DNA from: Aldrovandia affinis
Taxonomy: Eukaryota; Chordata; Actinopteri; Notacanthiformes; Halosauridae
DNA length: 64,000 nt
NCBI GenBank assembly: GCA_029706075.1
Contig: JAINUG010000199.1
Coordinates: 1,302,001 to 1,366,000, forward strand
Direction of reading: 5' to 3'
Numbering within the stretch: the stretch's first letter is position 1; the number at the start of each line of letters is the position of its first letter. Under the pieces are notes generated by a model that had not been told where the DNA came from, made no database searches, and saw only the letters and a program-made list of their open reading frames with translations. This document shows positions 33,496 through 44,935 of the stretch, one piece after another. Position numbers and translations under genes: made by a program.

Positions 33496-34440
33496 TATGC
33501 CTAAATGTATAGCCAATGTACAGAATGTTTTGGAGGATGTTGAGATAAGGGACGTAGAAGTACTAGAAAAACTAGAAATTATATATATAAACCATTGACA
33601 AATATTTTGATGCAATCCATAAAACTGGAGAAATACCAGATGACTGGGAGCAGGGTAATATAATTCAAATATATAAGAAGTTTAACTTGCATCTCATATA
33701 AAATACTGGAATGTATTATTAGGGACAGGTTGGAATCATTCTTGAAACAGTCAACATGTTTTTTCTGAGGGAGGTCATGCCTAACAAACCTCTTTTTTGA
33801 AGAGACTACAAAGTGTATTGATCTGAACCAGGCTTATGATATTATATATTTGGACTTTCAAAAAGCATTTGACAAGGTACCACATGAGAGGCTCATTGTT
33901 GAAATGAATACAGTCGGAATTTCAGGAGTTATTTCACAGTGGGTTAATAATTAGCTGCAAGGGCGGATACAAAAAGTAACAGTAGGTGTGGCTGTATCTG
34001 ACCTCAGTGCTGTGGGCAATGGTGTCCCGCAGGGATCGGTGCTGGGAGCTCTGCTCTTCCTTATTTACATAAATGATCTTGATATGGACGTTAGTAGCAA
34101 AATAGTTAAATTTGCAGATGATACTAAACTCGGGGGTTTGGCAAACAGTTTGGAATCGACAAAAGTAATCCAAGATGATTTAAACAAAATCCAAGAATGG
34201 GCAGATACATAGCAGATGACATTCAATATTGCTAAATGTAAAGTTATTCATGTGGGAAACATTAGACAGGAGTATTATATGGGAGGAGAAAAGTTAGTAG
34301 GTGTTCAATTTGAAAAAGACTTGTAATTGATCAAAGCCTATCTGCATCAAAGCAGTGTGCTACAGTAGTAAAAAAAAAAGCCAAAAGGATGCTGGGATAA
34401 CATAGCAAAAAGTATTGAGTATAAATCAAAGGAGGTTATA
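33496..34440 (+). pseudogene. LINE ORF2 RT (finger and palm blocks)
   Basis: Degenerate reading from pre-RT sequence to the palm: YLDFQKAFDKVPHERL (block A, about 33848-33895), NGVPQGSVLGALLFLIYIND (about 34018-34077), VKFADDTKLGG (catalytic block C, about 34105-34137) and QDDLNKIQEWADT (about 34170-34210). The catalytic Asp residues are readable here, unlike in copy 1, but stops and frame changes occur at several points. It continues at 39191 after the piggyBac insertion. Confidence 0.8.
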
Positions 34441-35095
34441 TTAACCCTCTGAGGTCCGTGCTAAGCTTAGAGGAGGTTTTTGATTTTGACATGGTCTGAT
34501 ATTTATCTCAATTTCATCAACTTAACACACACTTACTCCAAAGTGTTTGATATTTTTATTTGAAGGACAATCACAGCTACATTTATATGCCATCAATAGT
34601 TTGGTCAGTATCATATGCAGCTTGTAAATAGATCTACAAACACACACGTTATAAAGAGTAAATTTTTCTGCCGTCACAAAAGTTGTGAAAGCACACACTA
34701 AACTATAGTGACGAATTGTTTTGCCAATATGCGTTTGTTCATCAAGGTCTTGTTTATGTAAGGGTGTGAAAATAGTTTAGCACATCTGAGATCTAAATAG
34801 CTAAAAAACTGTTTTTATCAGAACTGGTCACATTTATTTCAGGCTGTGGGAGGGCTATATGCTAATTTCAAGAATATTCATGATCCACACCTGAGGCTTG
34901 TCCACACCTGTAAAATCTGTCAGATGGGCCATCTCTCTCTCAAAGGCCGTCAGACAAAGAGAAAAGCCATCAGAGTAAACAATAGTCAGTGAGCCATGCA
35001 GAAAGTTTTTTTTTCATTTGGGAAGATTCATTGAAAACAAACTAGCCTATATACAAAACATTCCAAATTAAAACATGGTGAGGCAATCTGTTCTT

Positions 35096-35394
35096 TCACA
35101 GTCTTTGGTGCCACTTCTCAAAACAGTTTCTGGTCAACTGTAGACACAAGGGAATGTCACAAACCGCTGTTTCCCCGACATCTTGCAGAGTACACATTTC
35201 TTGCAACCAACAGAAGCCAATTTGCCAACATCCAGAGTGTTTGGCAGTGGACACAGGCACATGATCAAAAGTATCCCGTTTTCTGGGTTTAAGATATTTA
35301 TCGTTAAACGTCTGTTGGAAAACGAAAGCAAAATCCGTGTCTGCGAAGACACGGAAAGACAAACAAAACAAAACCAACGAACAGGAACAAACAA
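35096..35394 (-). pseudogene. piggyBac transposase C-terminal cysteine-rich end
   Basis: Two minus-strand frames together show the Cys/His cluster that ends piggyBac-type transposases. The first frame has VGCKKCVLCKMSGKQR. The shifted frame has CDIPLCLQ then RNCFEKWH. The frame shift lies near 35170-35180. The DDD catalytic core is absent, and the sequence further upstream is interrupted by the nested transposon and largely lost. Confidence 0.75.
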
Positions 35395-36204
35395 ATCAAA
35401 GTAAACCCAGCAAACAAAGAACGTTTCCGTAACGTTAGCTCAAGGTTCTCTTTTGGTTTATTTTTCGTGAACCTTCCCAGACCGTTCCGGGAACGTTACA
35501 TTATGGTTTGCAATTAACCAAAACCATAACAGAACGTTCAAATAACCACTTAAAATAACGTTAACTTTAAGGAATATTTGAACTAAAATGGAACGTTCTC
35601 CTAAGGTTCTCCTTAGGTTGTCTGTATTGGAACCTTCCCAGGACGTTCTGGGAATGTTATAATATTGTTTGCAATGAATCAAAACCAAAAATCAGCAATG
35701 AGAGCTGAAGACTTTTGTTAAGTTCACAAATTAGATGACCAACATTGTAAATAAAGCTTATGAGTAAGGGGGCGTCCCAATCCGTCATGGCCATTATATT
35801 ATAATATAATATATACGAATATATACAATATATATATTTATATAACCCTATAAGGGTACTCTTAGAAGAAAAAAGTTAACGTAGAGCCCTGGTATGCTAT
35901 GATGAATTACCTTGTATGTCACTAGCAATGGTCAATAATGTTATCAAAAAGATACAGAAAACAGCACAATTTATTTCAACAATTTATTTTTACAAAATCC
36001 AATGAGGGTCAGTAACTTGTTTTACAAATCAATAGATACATACAGGGCTAGATTTTAGTCTGTTTCCTTGGAAGAATTGAAACTCCACCTATTCAATGCT
36101 AATTAGAGTCATTCACACAGTCGAGCCCTTTTCCCTAGACCAAACCAACAGTACTTACATTGCGCGCCATTTTTAAAATTCTCTCTCTACTACAATCTAT
36201 CGCA

Positions 36205-37856
36205 ATGGCTGCACCGGGAAGGCGGCTCTCTTACAACACCACGGATTCATGATCGACTAGTTTCATCTAGTCCCGCCGACACAGAGAAGAGATTGTTGCA
36301 TGCTATGACTGGCCTGTCTCACCAGGTGAAAGAGTCTTTGGAAGACATGAGTGTACAAGTGAGTAGAGGATTTGAGTCGATGGAGAATAGAATAGGAATT
36401 TTGGAGAAAACGGTGTCAGCTTTGGTAGCCCATAACGGTAACATTACACCCGTGGAGGAGATGAAGAGGAAAAGACGGGCGCAGAATCCCAAAATTGCGG
36501 TAAGAGAATGTTTGCAGTGATTAAATGTGCCTATAAACTGTTTAATTTGATATTTGTAGTGGGATTAGCCAACTAAGCTAGCTTCCAGCTGCTATTGTTG
36601 TACCAGCTTCAGTAAACTGTCTAGCTAGCTTCGACGGCGATTTTCAATGTACCAACACTCAAATAAGTATATCTTTTATTTATAGATTTCGATGTATGAC
36701 ACTTAATTTGAGAGCGTGATTAAATACGCCTACAAACTGCATGAAAAAGATGATTTCTTTACTACTTTCTTTGTCTCCACTAGTAAATTGGAGAGATTCA
36801 TTAAGTGGCTTTAAATCTTGTATTTCATAGAAAGCAGCGCGTCGTCTCCACAACTCTGAGGGAAATAGCAGGCGCTACGAACCAGAGCAAGGGTAAGATA
36901 CAAAATAAAAAAGACTACATGCATTCTGCTGTATAAATGTAAATAGGTTCTCTAATATATTTATATTTTGTTTTCAGAGACTGAGCTCGCCTCGCAATGA
37001 GGCAGTCACTTCTTATTTGGTAGAAGCTCTAGCAGCAAGCCCGGATTTGCATAGTGTGGATAATGATGCCATTATGTGTAAGTATTTTACTGTTTGCTGT
37101 ACTGTGCAGATTTTTTCGTTTTTTACTTTTAAAAGTACTTTTAGTGTGGCTATTTCCATTGTTTATGCATAGACTACCATACTCATTCAATTGTTTTCCA
37201 GCGGCCTGTAAGACCTACTATGAGACCGTACGCAGGAACTTCCGGTTCAGCCAACCGGACCTTGCAGTTCAGGCAGAAGCCGTGAAGAATGCAGCCCGCA
37301 GTCGACAGAGAAGAAAGAGGGTAAGATTTACTAGACAGTAGTACAAATATGAATACACTATAGAAGATATAACCAGTATAGACAGTGGTATAAATAATGA
37401 ATAATATTGTTGGTCAATGTGACATTAATTTTCTGTTACATTAGTAGATGTCTTGTGTCAACACGCAGTGCATTGAGCAGTACTGATTGTCTATACTGAT
37501 TGTGTTTACAGCTGCTGGAAGCGAGGCAGAGTGTACTAGTTCCAGGTGACATGGATTTCTGGAGGGGCGTCACTATTGACCTGATGTCCGATGAGGAGGA
37601 CTGCATCCAAGAGGGGGTGTCTGGGTGGATTGTGCGGCCTCCATTCTTTCGCAGCGAGGAGCTCTCCAACCTGTGTGCCAGACTGCAGGACTGCCTGGAT
37701 TCTAATCCAAAGTACACGGCAACACATCGACGGCGTCTGCCCGTTGTTGGAGCACATCCAGACAGAATGCCACCAACTGCATATCCATCAGAGGCGGCAA
37801 AAAGACATTTCAATCCCCTTCTGATGCCCCAGGCCCCTGCCCGTCATCGACTGTAA
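36205..37856 (+). CDS. C14orf93-like five-exon gene within transposon
   Basis: Exons by eye, all with GT-AG borders: 36205-36499, 36831-36892, 36978-37077, 37202-37320, 37512-37856 (TAA). The first ATG (36205) shifts out of frame by codon 16, so a one-base change lies near 36240 or the true start differs. Exon 1 encodes an amphipathic segment (SHQVKESLEDMSVQVSRGFE) and a basic stretch KRKRRAQNP. Exons 4-5 encode a compact helical block (AACKTYYETVRRNFRF) and a basic RSRQRRKR. The C-terminal block has WIVRPPFFRSEELSNLC and ends in PPTAYPSEAA. It reminds me of vertebrate C14orf93-type proteins of unclear, probably nuclear, function. The assignment is by memory only. It might encode a DNA-binding accessory protein of the transposon. 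Confidence 0.55.
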
Positions 37857-38029
37857 TACTGTGCCTTTTTTATACTCTGTATACTATGTATATCTGTATA
37901 CTGTATACTTTGACTTGATTTGTCTTTGTTTTTATACTCTGTATATTGTGTACCTACCTGGTTGTGCCTTTAAAAAAGAAAGTCCCTTTCCAGAGCTCTT
38001 GTGTTTTACCTAATTTTAGCATTCATTAC

Positions 38030-38420
38030 AACTGGGATGCAATTGTAACTTTAAGATAATGTTCCTTGCAAACCTGAATGCAACCTACACAGAACGTTCC
38101 AAGAACGTAAAGAAAACTATACATTTTAACCTAAGCAGAACTATAAAACGTTCTGGGAACGTTTAGGAGACGTCGCAATTGCTGTAACTTTAGGATAACG
38201 TTCCCAGAATGTTCCTTGCAAACCTGAATGCAACCTACACAGAACGTTCCAAGAACGTAAAGAAAACTATACATTTTAACCTAAGCAGAACTATAAAACG
38301 TTCTGGGAATGTTTAGGAGACGTTGCAATTGCTGTAACTTTAGGATAACGTTCCCAGAATGTTACTTGCAAACCTGAATGCAACCTACACAGAACGTTCA
38401 TAGAACGAAAAGAAAATTTT
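38030..38420. repeat. 150-bp tandem repeat, subterminal
   Basis: TTGCAAACCTGAATGCAACC starts at about 38066, 38216 and 38366, a 150-bp period with 2.5 copies. Each unit holds GAACGTTCC-type palindromes. It lies next to the right inverted terminus of the transposon and may bind its transposase or accessory protein. Confidence 0.85.
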
Positions 38421-39194
38421 CCATCAGAACTTAGGGAGAACCAAAATGTAACGTTTTGCTAACCTTTACATAACCAAAAATAACGTTCACAGAACGTTCT
38501 GGGAACCACATTTTGTTTGCTGGGAACAGGTAAATCCACGTATCCAAAAACGTGGTATAAACTAAACGCTGGGAATCTAAACAACAACAAGCACACGAAC
38601 AAACAAGTTCACGAACAAACAAGTTCTCGAGAGGCAAGAAACATTAATCACAATAGGTACTATCAAGCTAAGCTAGATAATGTCCAAGCGCCGAAACAGA
38701 ATGCCAGCTGGTTAAATATCCTCCTGTTAATTATTCGCAGTAGTTCGCAAAGATTCCGTATAGCATCACAAGACGCGGAATTCATATATTTGGAAATAAA
38801 CTAAATATCAGCATACACCGTCTGTTGCTGGCAGATCGCAACCGTAAACACAGACAAGATGCGATATAATGTCGGGACATTGTTTACGCTGCGATTTCAC
38901 ACATGGCCCCACGCCCCTCCCCGAGACTAGCACCTAGTTACCATGTCAATAGAAGGGGGACGGTACTAACAGGTAAAAAACAGAGTAAAAAGCAAGGTTT
39001 ACTTTTGGTCTAATTAACCTAATTTAAAAAATCCCATTTGATTTGCCAGTGCTCAAATCGGAAAGTCGCGATTCTAAGGTTTCTGTCAATGTTTTTGTCG
39101 CGTGTGTATGATAAAGTATCGCGAAGTTAGAAATAGTAATATACTTTTATTGCTGCTGGGAGCGTCACCGCTCCCGTCGACCTCAGGGGGTTAA

Positions 39195-39632
39195 TGTTAT
39201 ATAATGCCTTTGTCAGACCTCACTTAGAATACTGTGTGCAGTTCTGGGCACCGCACTACAAAAAAGATATAGAAGCTCTTGAAAAACTACAACTAAACTG
39301 ATACCTGGTATGAAAGGAAAAAGGTATGAGGATAGACTTAAGGCACTCAATCTATTTAAGCTTAGCAAACTGAGACTTAGGGGGGATTTGATTTGATTCC
39401 CTAAAAGAGATTAACAAAGAGAATTACCAAAGGTTTTTAAGATAAGTGGGGTCAGCAGAACAAGAGGCCACAGGTGGAAATTAATTAAAGGCAAATTCCG
39501 CACAGATATTAGGAAGTTTTTCTTTACACAGAGAGTTATCAATGCCTGGAACAGCTTGCCAGGTTTGGTAGTAGAAGCAGAAACACTTGGGCTATCCAAG
39601 TCCAGGCTAGATGCAGTACTAGATACTCTTTA
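39195..39632 (+). pseudogene. LINE ORF2 C-terminal segment
   Basis: Continuation of ORF2 after the piggyBac insertion: [19 protein letters not shown], then RTRGHRWKLIKGKF and FTQRVINAWNSLPGLVVEA, ending at a TAG near 39630. This is the conserved post-RT tail of CR1-like LINEs. There are a few stops (near 39300 and 39350). The 3' UTR follows and is cut by the chromovirus at 39666. Confidence 0.8.
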
Positions 39633-39665
39633 GATTAGGACATGATGAGCCTAGATGGGCTGAAC

Positions 39666-40648
39666 TGTGACGGGTGCGTGAGGGTTGGACCCGGAATGCA
39701 CGACTCAGAGACAATGACGTAAAATAAAGACCCGCAAGGGCTTTATTCGAGGAATGTTCAGGAGACGTAGTCAAAACAAAAGCAAAGTCCGATAACCAAA
39801 AATCAAGCCAATAATCAAAGTACAGTACCGAGGGAGAAGGCAGTCTCGAACTCGGTAAACCATGCAAAGAATCAAAATAAACCAGAGTAGCTGTCAGCGG
39901 GGCAGAGGTACAGGAGGACGGTAGGCAGGCTCGTAGTCAGGGACGGTGCAAGAGTCAAGACCGAAGTCTGCTCCGCGGGGCAAAGGCACAAAAGACAGCA
40001 GGCAAAAACTCGTGGTCTAAACAGGCAGTGGTAACAAAACGGCAGGCAGTAACAATGGTCAGAAAACAGGCTTGGATCGTAACAAGAAATCAGACTTGGG
40101 TAATGCTCAAAGGTGCTATATAAATATAGGCAACAATTTCGCAAGGACGTGACAAAAACACTGAGCTTATATGGAGGTGTAGACAGGTGCAGACACTTAG
40201 CTTGAGAACAGAGCGAAACAGAAAACAGCTGAGGAGAGCATGACAAGGTAACAAGATAATTAGTCGTAGTTAGTAATTATCCTATCCTGACCTAGCGTTA
40301 GTAGATTAGTAAATTGACATGAACACACATGGTTAGTGAGTTAGTAAATCTCCAGCACATTGGCAATTAGAGTTACCAAATTGCCAATCATGCTAGCAGA
40401 AACAATAAACCTATCTAATCGTTAGTAAATTAGTAATCAGACAAGGAGGGGAAACAATAAGGAAACGTGAGCGACAGCGAGAGAGAGAGAGAAAGCATGA
40501 ACGCAAGATCTGCAGAAAGAACATGGAAAAGTGTATGACTAAACTATGAACAGAAACGTAACATGAAAACAGAATCAAGACATGACATGAAATTAAACGT
40601 GACATGAATGAAACATAAAACATGGCATGAATACGTGAAATCGTGACA
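39666..40648 (-). repeat. 3' LTR of the chromovirus
   Basis: 983 bp; in sense it starts TGTCACGATTTCACG and ends CACCCGTCACA. Contains the TATAAG box and start-site motif seen in the 5' LTR (start motif at 40132-40142). An AATAAAG-type signal (plus-strand CTTTATT near 39741) lies towards the U5 end. Confidence 0.95.
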
Positions 40649-40660
40649 GTACCCCCCCCT
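40649..40660 (-). other. Polypurine tract
   Basis: In sense AAGGGGGGGGTAC directly before the 3' LTR; the pol stop codon TAA overlaps its start (40660-40662). It primes plus-strand DNA synthesis in LTR elements. Confidence 0.85.
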
Positions 40661-43600
40661 TAACGACCGACTCCTGGCGGTCTAGCAAGCTTATCTGGGT
40701 GGTCACGGTGAAAGTCCTTGATCAAATCAGGGTCCAAAATGAGACTGGGGGCGACCCAGGAACGCTCCTCTGGGCCATAACCCTCCCAATCAACTAGGTA
40801 TTGGACACCACGACCCCTCTTGCGAATGTCCAAAAGTTTCTTGACTGTGTATGCAGGGTGGTTATCAATGATACGGGAGGAGGGGTGGGGGATCGGGGGA
40901 CAAAGGGGTGAGTGGAAACAGGCTTAATGCATGAAACATGGAACGTGGGATGAATCTTAAGGGAAGCAGGTAGTGACAATTTAACAGAAGACTGGTTGAT
41001 GATGCTGTGAATCTTGAAGGGTCCAATGAATCGGGGTTGTAGTTTGTGGGAAGTGGATTGTAAGGGGATGTCCTTAGTGGAAAGCCAGACGGAGTCGCCA
41101 GGCTTATAAACTGGGGCTGGTGTGCGGTGGCGATCTGCGACGCGACGATTTCGGTCTGCCGTGCGTAACAGCGCAGCCCTGGCGTCCTTCCAGATCTTGA
41201 GACATCGCCTCATGTGGGTGGCGAGGAGGGAACAGCAATCTCGGCCTCTTGGTCGGGAAACAGAGGTGGTTGGTAGCCGAGGAGATCTCAAATGGGGATT
41301 TACCGGTGGCGGCACAGGGCAGGGCGTTGTGTGCGTATTCCACCCAAGTGAGCATCTTGCTCCATGAAGCGGGGTTCTTGGCGGAAACACAACGTAGCGC
41401 CGCTCCTAGGTCCTGGTTGGCCCGCTCAGTCTGACCGTTAGACTGAGGGTGGTATCCAGAAGAGAGGCTAGCAGTGGCTCCAAGGGCCAAGCAAAAAGCT
41501 TTCCAGACCTGAGAGATGAACTGGGGACCACGGTCAGAGACGATGTCTGAGGGGATGCCGTGGATGCGGAAGACCTCCGCGGTCTCTTGGGCAGTGGGTA
41601 ATCCGGGCAGGGAATGAAATGTGCCGCCTTGCTGAACCGGTCCACGACGGTGAGGATGGTGGTGTTACCTTCAGAAGGGGGAGTCCGGTGACGAAATCCA
41701 CCCCAATGTGGCTCCAAGGTCGGCTGGGCACAGGCAGAGGTTGGAGCAGTCCAGCTGGAGCCTGGTGTGAGGCCTTGCTCCTGGCGCAGGTGGTACACGC
41801 CTTGATGAAGCGTCTGGTGTCCGAAATCATGGAGTTCCACCAGAACTTTCTCTTAAGGACCGCCAGGGTGCGGGTGAAGCCAGGATGGCAAGACATGAGG
41901 GATGAATGAGCCCATTGGAGGACCTGCGTCCGAGCAGCTGAGGGAACGTAAAGACGTCTGCCGGAATGGACCTGGGATCGGGCTCCCCTCGCAGAGCCCT
42001 CTGGATCACAGACTCGATTCTCCATGTTACCGACGCTACATTGCAGGACAGAGGAAGGATGTTCTCAGGCGCCTCTCGCTCGGAGATGGTGTCAAACTGC
42101 CGGGACAGGGCATCCGGCTTGACATTCTTCGAACCAGGGCGGTAGGTGAGTGAAAAGTTAAACCTGCCAAAGAACAACGCCCACCTAGCTTGGCGAGAAT
42201 TCAGTCTCTTAGCAGTCTGGAGGTAAGCTAAGTTCTTGTGATCGGTCCACACAACAAACGGTTTCTCTGACCCCTCCAGCCAATGCCTCCACTCCTCCAG
42301 TGCTAATTTAACTGCGAGGAGTTCTCGGTTACCCACGTCATAATTTCTCTCAGCCGGTGAAAGCTTCCGAGAGAAAAAGGCGCATGGGTGAAGACGATTG
42401 TCGGAAGAGGAAACCTGAGAGAGCACGGCTCCCACCCCAGAGTCGGAAGCATCAGTCTCCACAACAAACTGGCGGGTGGGGTCGGGGTGCACCAGGATAG
42501 GTGCGGAGGAGAACATCTTCTTAATCTTAGAAAACGCCCCTTCTGCTTCGTGACTCCATCGGAACAGCATGGCAGTGGACGTGAGCTTGGTGAGAGGAGA
42601 GACAACTTGACTGTAGTTCCTGATGAACCTCCGATAAAAGTTGGCGAATCCCAAGAAGCGTTGAAGATGTTTTCGAGTGGTAGGTGTGGGCCAGTCAGTG
42701 ACCGCCTGAATCTTCTTAGGATCCGCCCTGATCTGTCCCCTCTCCAAGATGAAGCCGAGAAACTCGACAGTGTCAGTGTGGAAAACACATTTCTCAGCTT
42801 TGACAAACAGTTTGTTCTCCAAAAGTCTTTGGAGAACCTGCTGTACATGGGACTCGTGTTCCTTGACATTGTTGGAGAAAATCAAAATGTCATCAAGGTA
42901 GACGAACACGTGTTGGCCCAGTAAGTCCCTTAGGACGTCATTGACTAGCGCCTGAAAAACAGCAGGTGCGTTAGTTAGGCGAAAGGCATGACGAGATATT
43001 CAAAGTGACCAAGGGGAGTGTTGAATGCTGTCTTCCATTCGTCCCCTTCTCGAATGCGGACCAGATGGTAAGCATTGCGTAAATCCAATTTTGTAAAGAT
43101 GGTGGCATTGTGCAGAGGGTGAAAAGCGGAGTCAATCAATGGCAGTGGGTACTTGTTCTTGACCGTGATGTTGTTGAGTTCCCTGTAATCGATGCAGGGA
43201 CGCAAAGAGCCGTCTTTCTTCTGGACAAAGAAAAATCCAGCGCCCACGGGTGAAGAGGAGGGACGAATAAGACCATTGGCTAGGCAGTCCCGAATGTATT
43301 TCTCCATGGCCTCCTCTCTGGTCTGGAAACATTGTAGAGGCGGCTTGAGGGAAGTGTGGAACCGGGTAGCAGGTTGATCGCACAGTCATAGGGTCTGTGA
43401 GGGGGAAGCATCTGTGCCTGCGTCTTGGAAAAGACTGTGCCCAGATCGTGGTAAGGGGTGGGCACATTCTCGAGGGAAGGCTTGGGGACTTGGGGTGGAG
43501 TGGGTGCGCCCTCAGCTGGTGCAGGTGCGGATTGAAGACAGGATTGGTGACACTCACGGCTCCAGGCTTGAATCTGACTTGAACTCCAATCAATGACGGG

Positions 43601-43840
43601 GTTGTGTTTCTGTAGCCAGGGTAAGCCCAGAATGAGCGGATCATTGGGAGAACGGATGATGCGAAACTGAATCTTTTCATGATGGTTACCTGAAATTATC
43701 AAATGGATAGGTTCTGTGATGTGGGTCATGTGGCAGAACGTCTTACCATCCAAAGACCGAGCACTCTCGGGGTGAGGCAGTGGAAGGATGGGAATGTCCA
43801 GTTCTTTGACCATCACTTCGTCCATGAGGTTGGCGTCAGC
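40660..43840 (-). pseudogene. pol: Chromovirus pol: protease, RT, RNase H, integrase, chromodomain
   Basis: Frames in order on the minus strand: protease (active-site DSG near 43842, then a PLILGLPWLQKHNP flap-side block), RT ([20 protein letters not shown] about 43190; [15 protein letters not shown] about 43080; catalytic YLDDIL about 42900), RNase H ([22 protein letters not shown]), integrase zinc region ([18 protein letters not shown]), core ([24 protein letters not shown] with the catalytic Glu), GPF/Y-like KIHSII region, and chromodomain ([22 protein letters not shown] in RSWV) at about 40680-40870. Breaks are frame changes near 43840, 43307, 42980 (inside the conserved RT PFG block), 42010, 41600-41500, 41390 and 40850. 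The chromodomain would direct integration to marked chromatin. Confidence 0.9.
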
Positions 43841-44919
43841 CCGGAGTCCACCAACGCGTTCACCTGGATCTGTCTCCCTGGAAGTAAGATCAAGGCAGGA
43901 AGGGTGGGACGAGGGTCATTCCTGGCAGTCCTCACCTGTTTGGCTAAGGACCTCACATCCACCAATGAGTCAGGTTTCTTGGACCGGTAGGTACACTGCT
44001 TTAGAGAATGTCCCAACCTCCCGCAGTAGAAACATGAACCGGTCTCTCTCCGACGTTTCCGTTCCTCAGGTGAGACCTTCATGCCAGCACGAGATAAATC
44101 CATGGGCTCGACTCCCTCAGCTTGTCTCTCCTCAGGTCGCGAACTTGACCATTGCCTAGGGTACGGCTGACCGGGCAGAACCGGTCTCTCGGTCCGGCGT
44201 TGTCTGGAACGGTTGTCCAAACGAATGGCGGCACGGACGAGTGGGTCTAGCTGAGTGATCGGTTCCTGATGCGCCAACTCGTCCTGGAGTGCCTCGTTTA
44301 GACTGGCCAGGAACAGGTCCACTAGAGCCGCATCATTCCAGTGGGTAGCAGCAGCGATGGTGCGGAAGTCGATCGAATGGTCCGCGGCACTCTTCTTGCC
44401 TTGGCGAAGGGCGATCAGACGTTTGGAAGGTTCTTGGTCGCTAGATGCGTGCTGGAAGACTTTACGGATCTCCTCAGCAAAGGCTGAGTAACGAGAAGGG
44501 AGTGAACCCCCGGACCACACAGCAGTAGCCCAGTCCAAGGCTCTCCCCTTGAGAATCCCCATCACGTAGCCGATCCGGCGCTCGTCATCGTGATAGGTCT
44601 GCGGTTGCTGCCGGAACACAAAGTCACACTGTAACAGGAACGCCTTGCATCTCTCCGGTTCTCCGCCGAATCTCTCCGGGGGGGGTTGTTGTGGCTCCCG
44701 GAATTGCCAGACTCCCATGGGGTTGGAAGGCGGAGGTGCAGGCGGCTTAGCAGGTTGTTCCATGAGGCGTGGCTGAACCGCGATGACGAGTCTCCTCATC
44801 TCAGCGCACAGCTCCTTCATCTCCTGACGAAGGTCGGAGATCCCCTGGGCGTGCTGCTGAACGATGGCGCCTTGATGCTGGAGAGCGTGGAACATGGCGG
44901 TTGAGTCAGCAGGGTCCAT
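43813..44919 (-). CDS. gag: Chromovirus gag with start of protease
   Basis: 368 codons. The ATG lies only 16 bases inside the 5' LTR edge, right after the PBS. N-terminal 100 residues: a coiled-coil-like segment (ISDLRQEMKELCAEMRRL) and a proline-rich linker. Middle: a capsid-like domain resembling the Retrotrans_gag fold (CKAFLLQCDFVFRQQPQTYH, then DWATAVW). C-terminal: a CCHC knuckle CFYCGRLGHSLKQC (about residues 295-308) that binds RNA. In Tf1-type elements gag and pol are one frame; here the frame ends in the protease just after VNALVDSG because one G is missing from a GGGG run near 43845, so the stop is a lesion, not a natural gag end. RTL/Mart genes of mammals descend from this gag type. 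Confidence 0.9.
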   Translation of the reverse strand: MDPADSTAMFHALQHQGAIVQQHAQGISDLRQEMKELCAEMRRLVIAVQPRLMEQPAKPPAPPPSNPMGVWQFREPQQPPPERFGGEPERCKAFLLQCDFVFRQQPQTYHDDERRIGYVMGILKGRALDWATAVWSGGSLPSRYSAFAEEIRKVFQHASSDQEPSKRLIALRQGKKSAADHSIDFRTIAAATHWNDAALVDLFLASLNEALQDELAHQEPITQLDPLVRAAIRLDNRSRQRRTERPVLPGQPYPRQWSSSRPEERQAEGVEPMDLSRAGMKVSPEERKRRRETGSCFYCGRLGHSLKQCTYRSKKPDSLVDVRSLAKQVRTARNDPRPTLPALILLPGRQIQVNALVDSGLTPTSWTK

Positions 44920-44923
44920 GTTG

Positions 44924-44934
44924 GCGAAATTGTT
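44924..44934 (-). promoter_or_regulatory. Self-priming primer-binding site
   Basis: In sense AACAATTTCGC, one base after the 5' LTR. It is the exact complement of GCGAAATTGTT in the LTR (45402-45412), which lies where transcription should start. It matches no tRNA 3' end that I recognise (no TGG start). Tf1 and sushi elements prime reverse transcription by folding the mRNA 5' end onto such a site. Confidence 0.85.
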
Positions 44935-44935
44935 C

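Larger units (their letters stand above)
35406..38524 (+). mobile_element. Unclassified DNA transposon carrying a C14orf93-like gene
   Basis: Termini CCCAGCAAACAAA (35406-35418) and TTTGTTTGCTGGG (38512-38524) are perfect inverse repeats; AA lies on both outer sides. The subterminal regions are dense in AACGTTC/GAACGTT motifs at both ends, with a 150-bp tandem repeat on the right. The only gene recognised is the five-exon gene at 36205-37856. No transposase motif was found, so the element is either non-autonomous with a captured gene, or its transposase is unlike those I know. Confidence 0.75.
34441..39194. mobile_element. piggyBac element 2 with a nested transposon
   Basis: Element 34445-39190, termini CCCTCTGAGGTCCGTGC and GACCTCAGGGGG, with TTAA at 34441-34444 and 39191-39194. 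The sibling LINE copy has this TTAA once (near 1635 on the opposite strand), confirming the insertion. Only the C-terminal end of the transposase survives (35096-35394, minus strand). A second transposon occupies 35406-38524. Confidence 0.9.

Noticed and set aside
37436-37813. 125-codon minus-strand frame
   Set aside because: Antisense shadow of the last exon of the C14orf93-like gene.
39619-40623. Open frames within the chromovirus LTRs (for example 39872-40246 and 45142-45516)
   Set aside because: The same frames occur in both LTRs and have no conserved domain; they are chance frames in non-coding LTR sequence.
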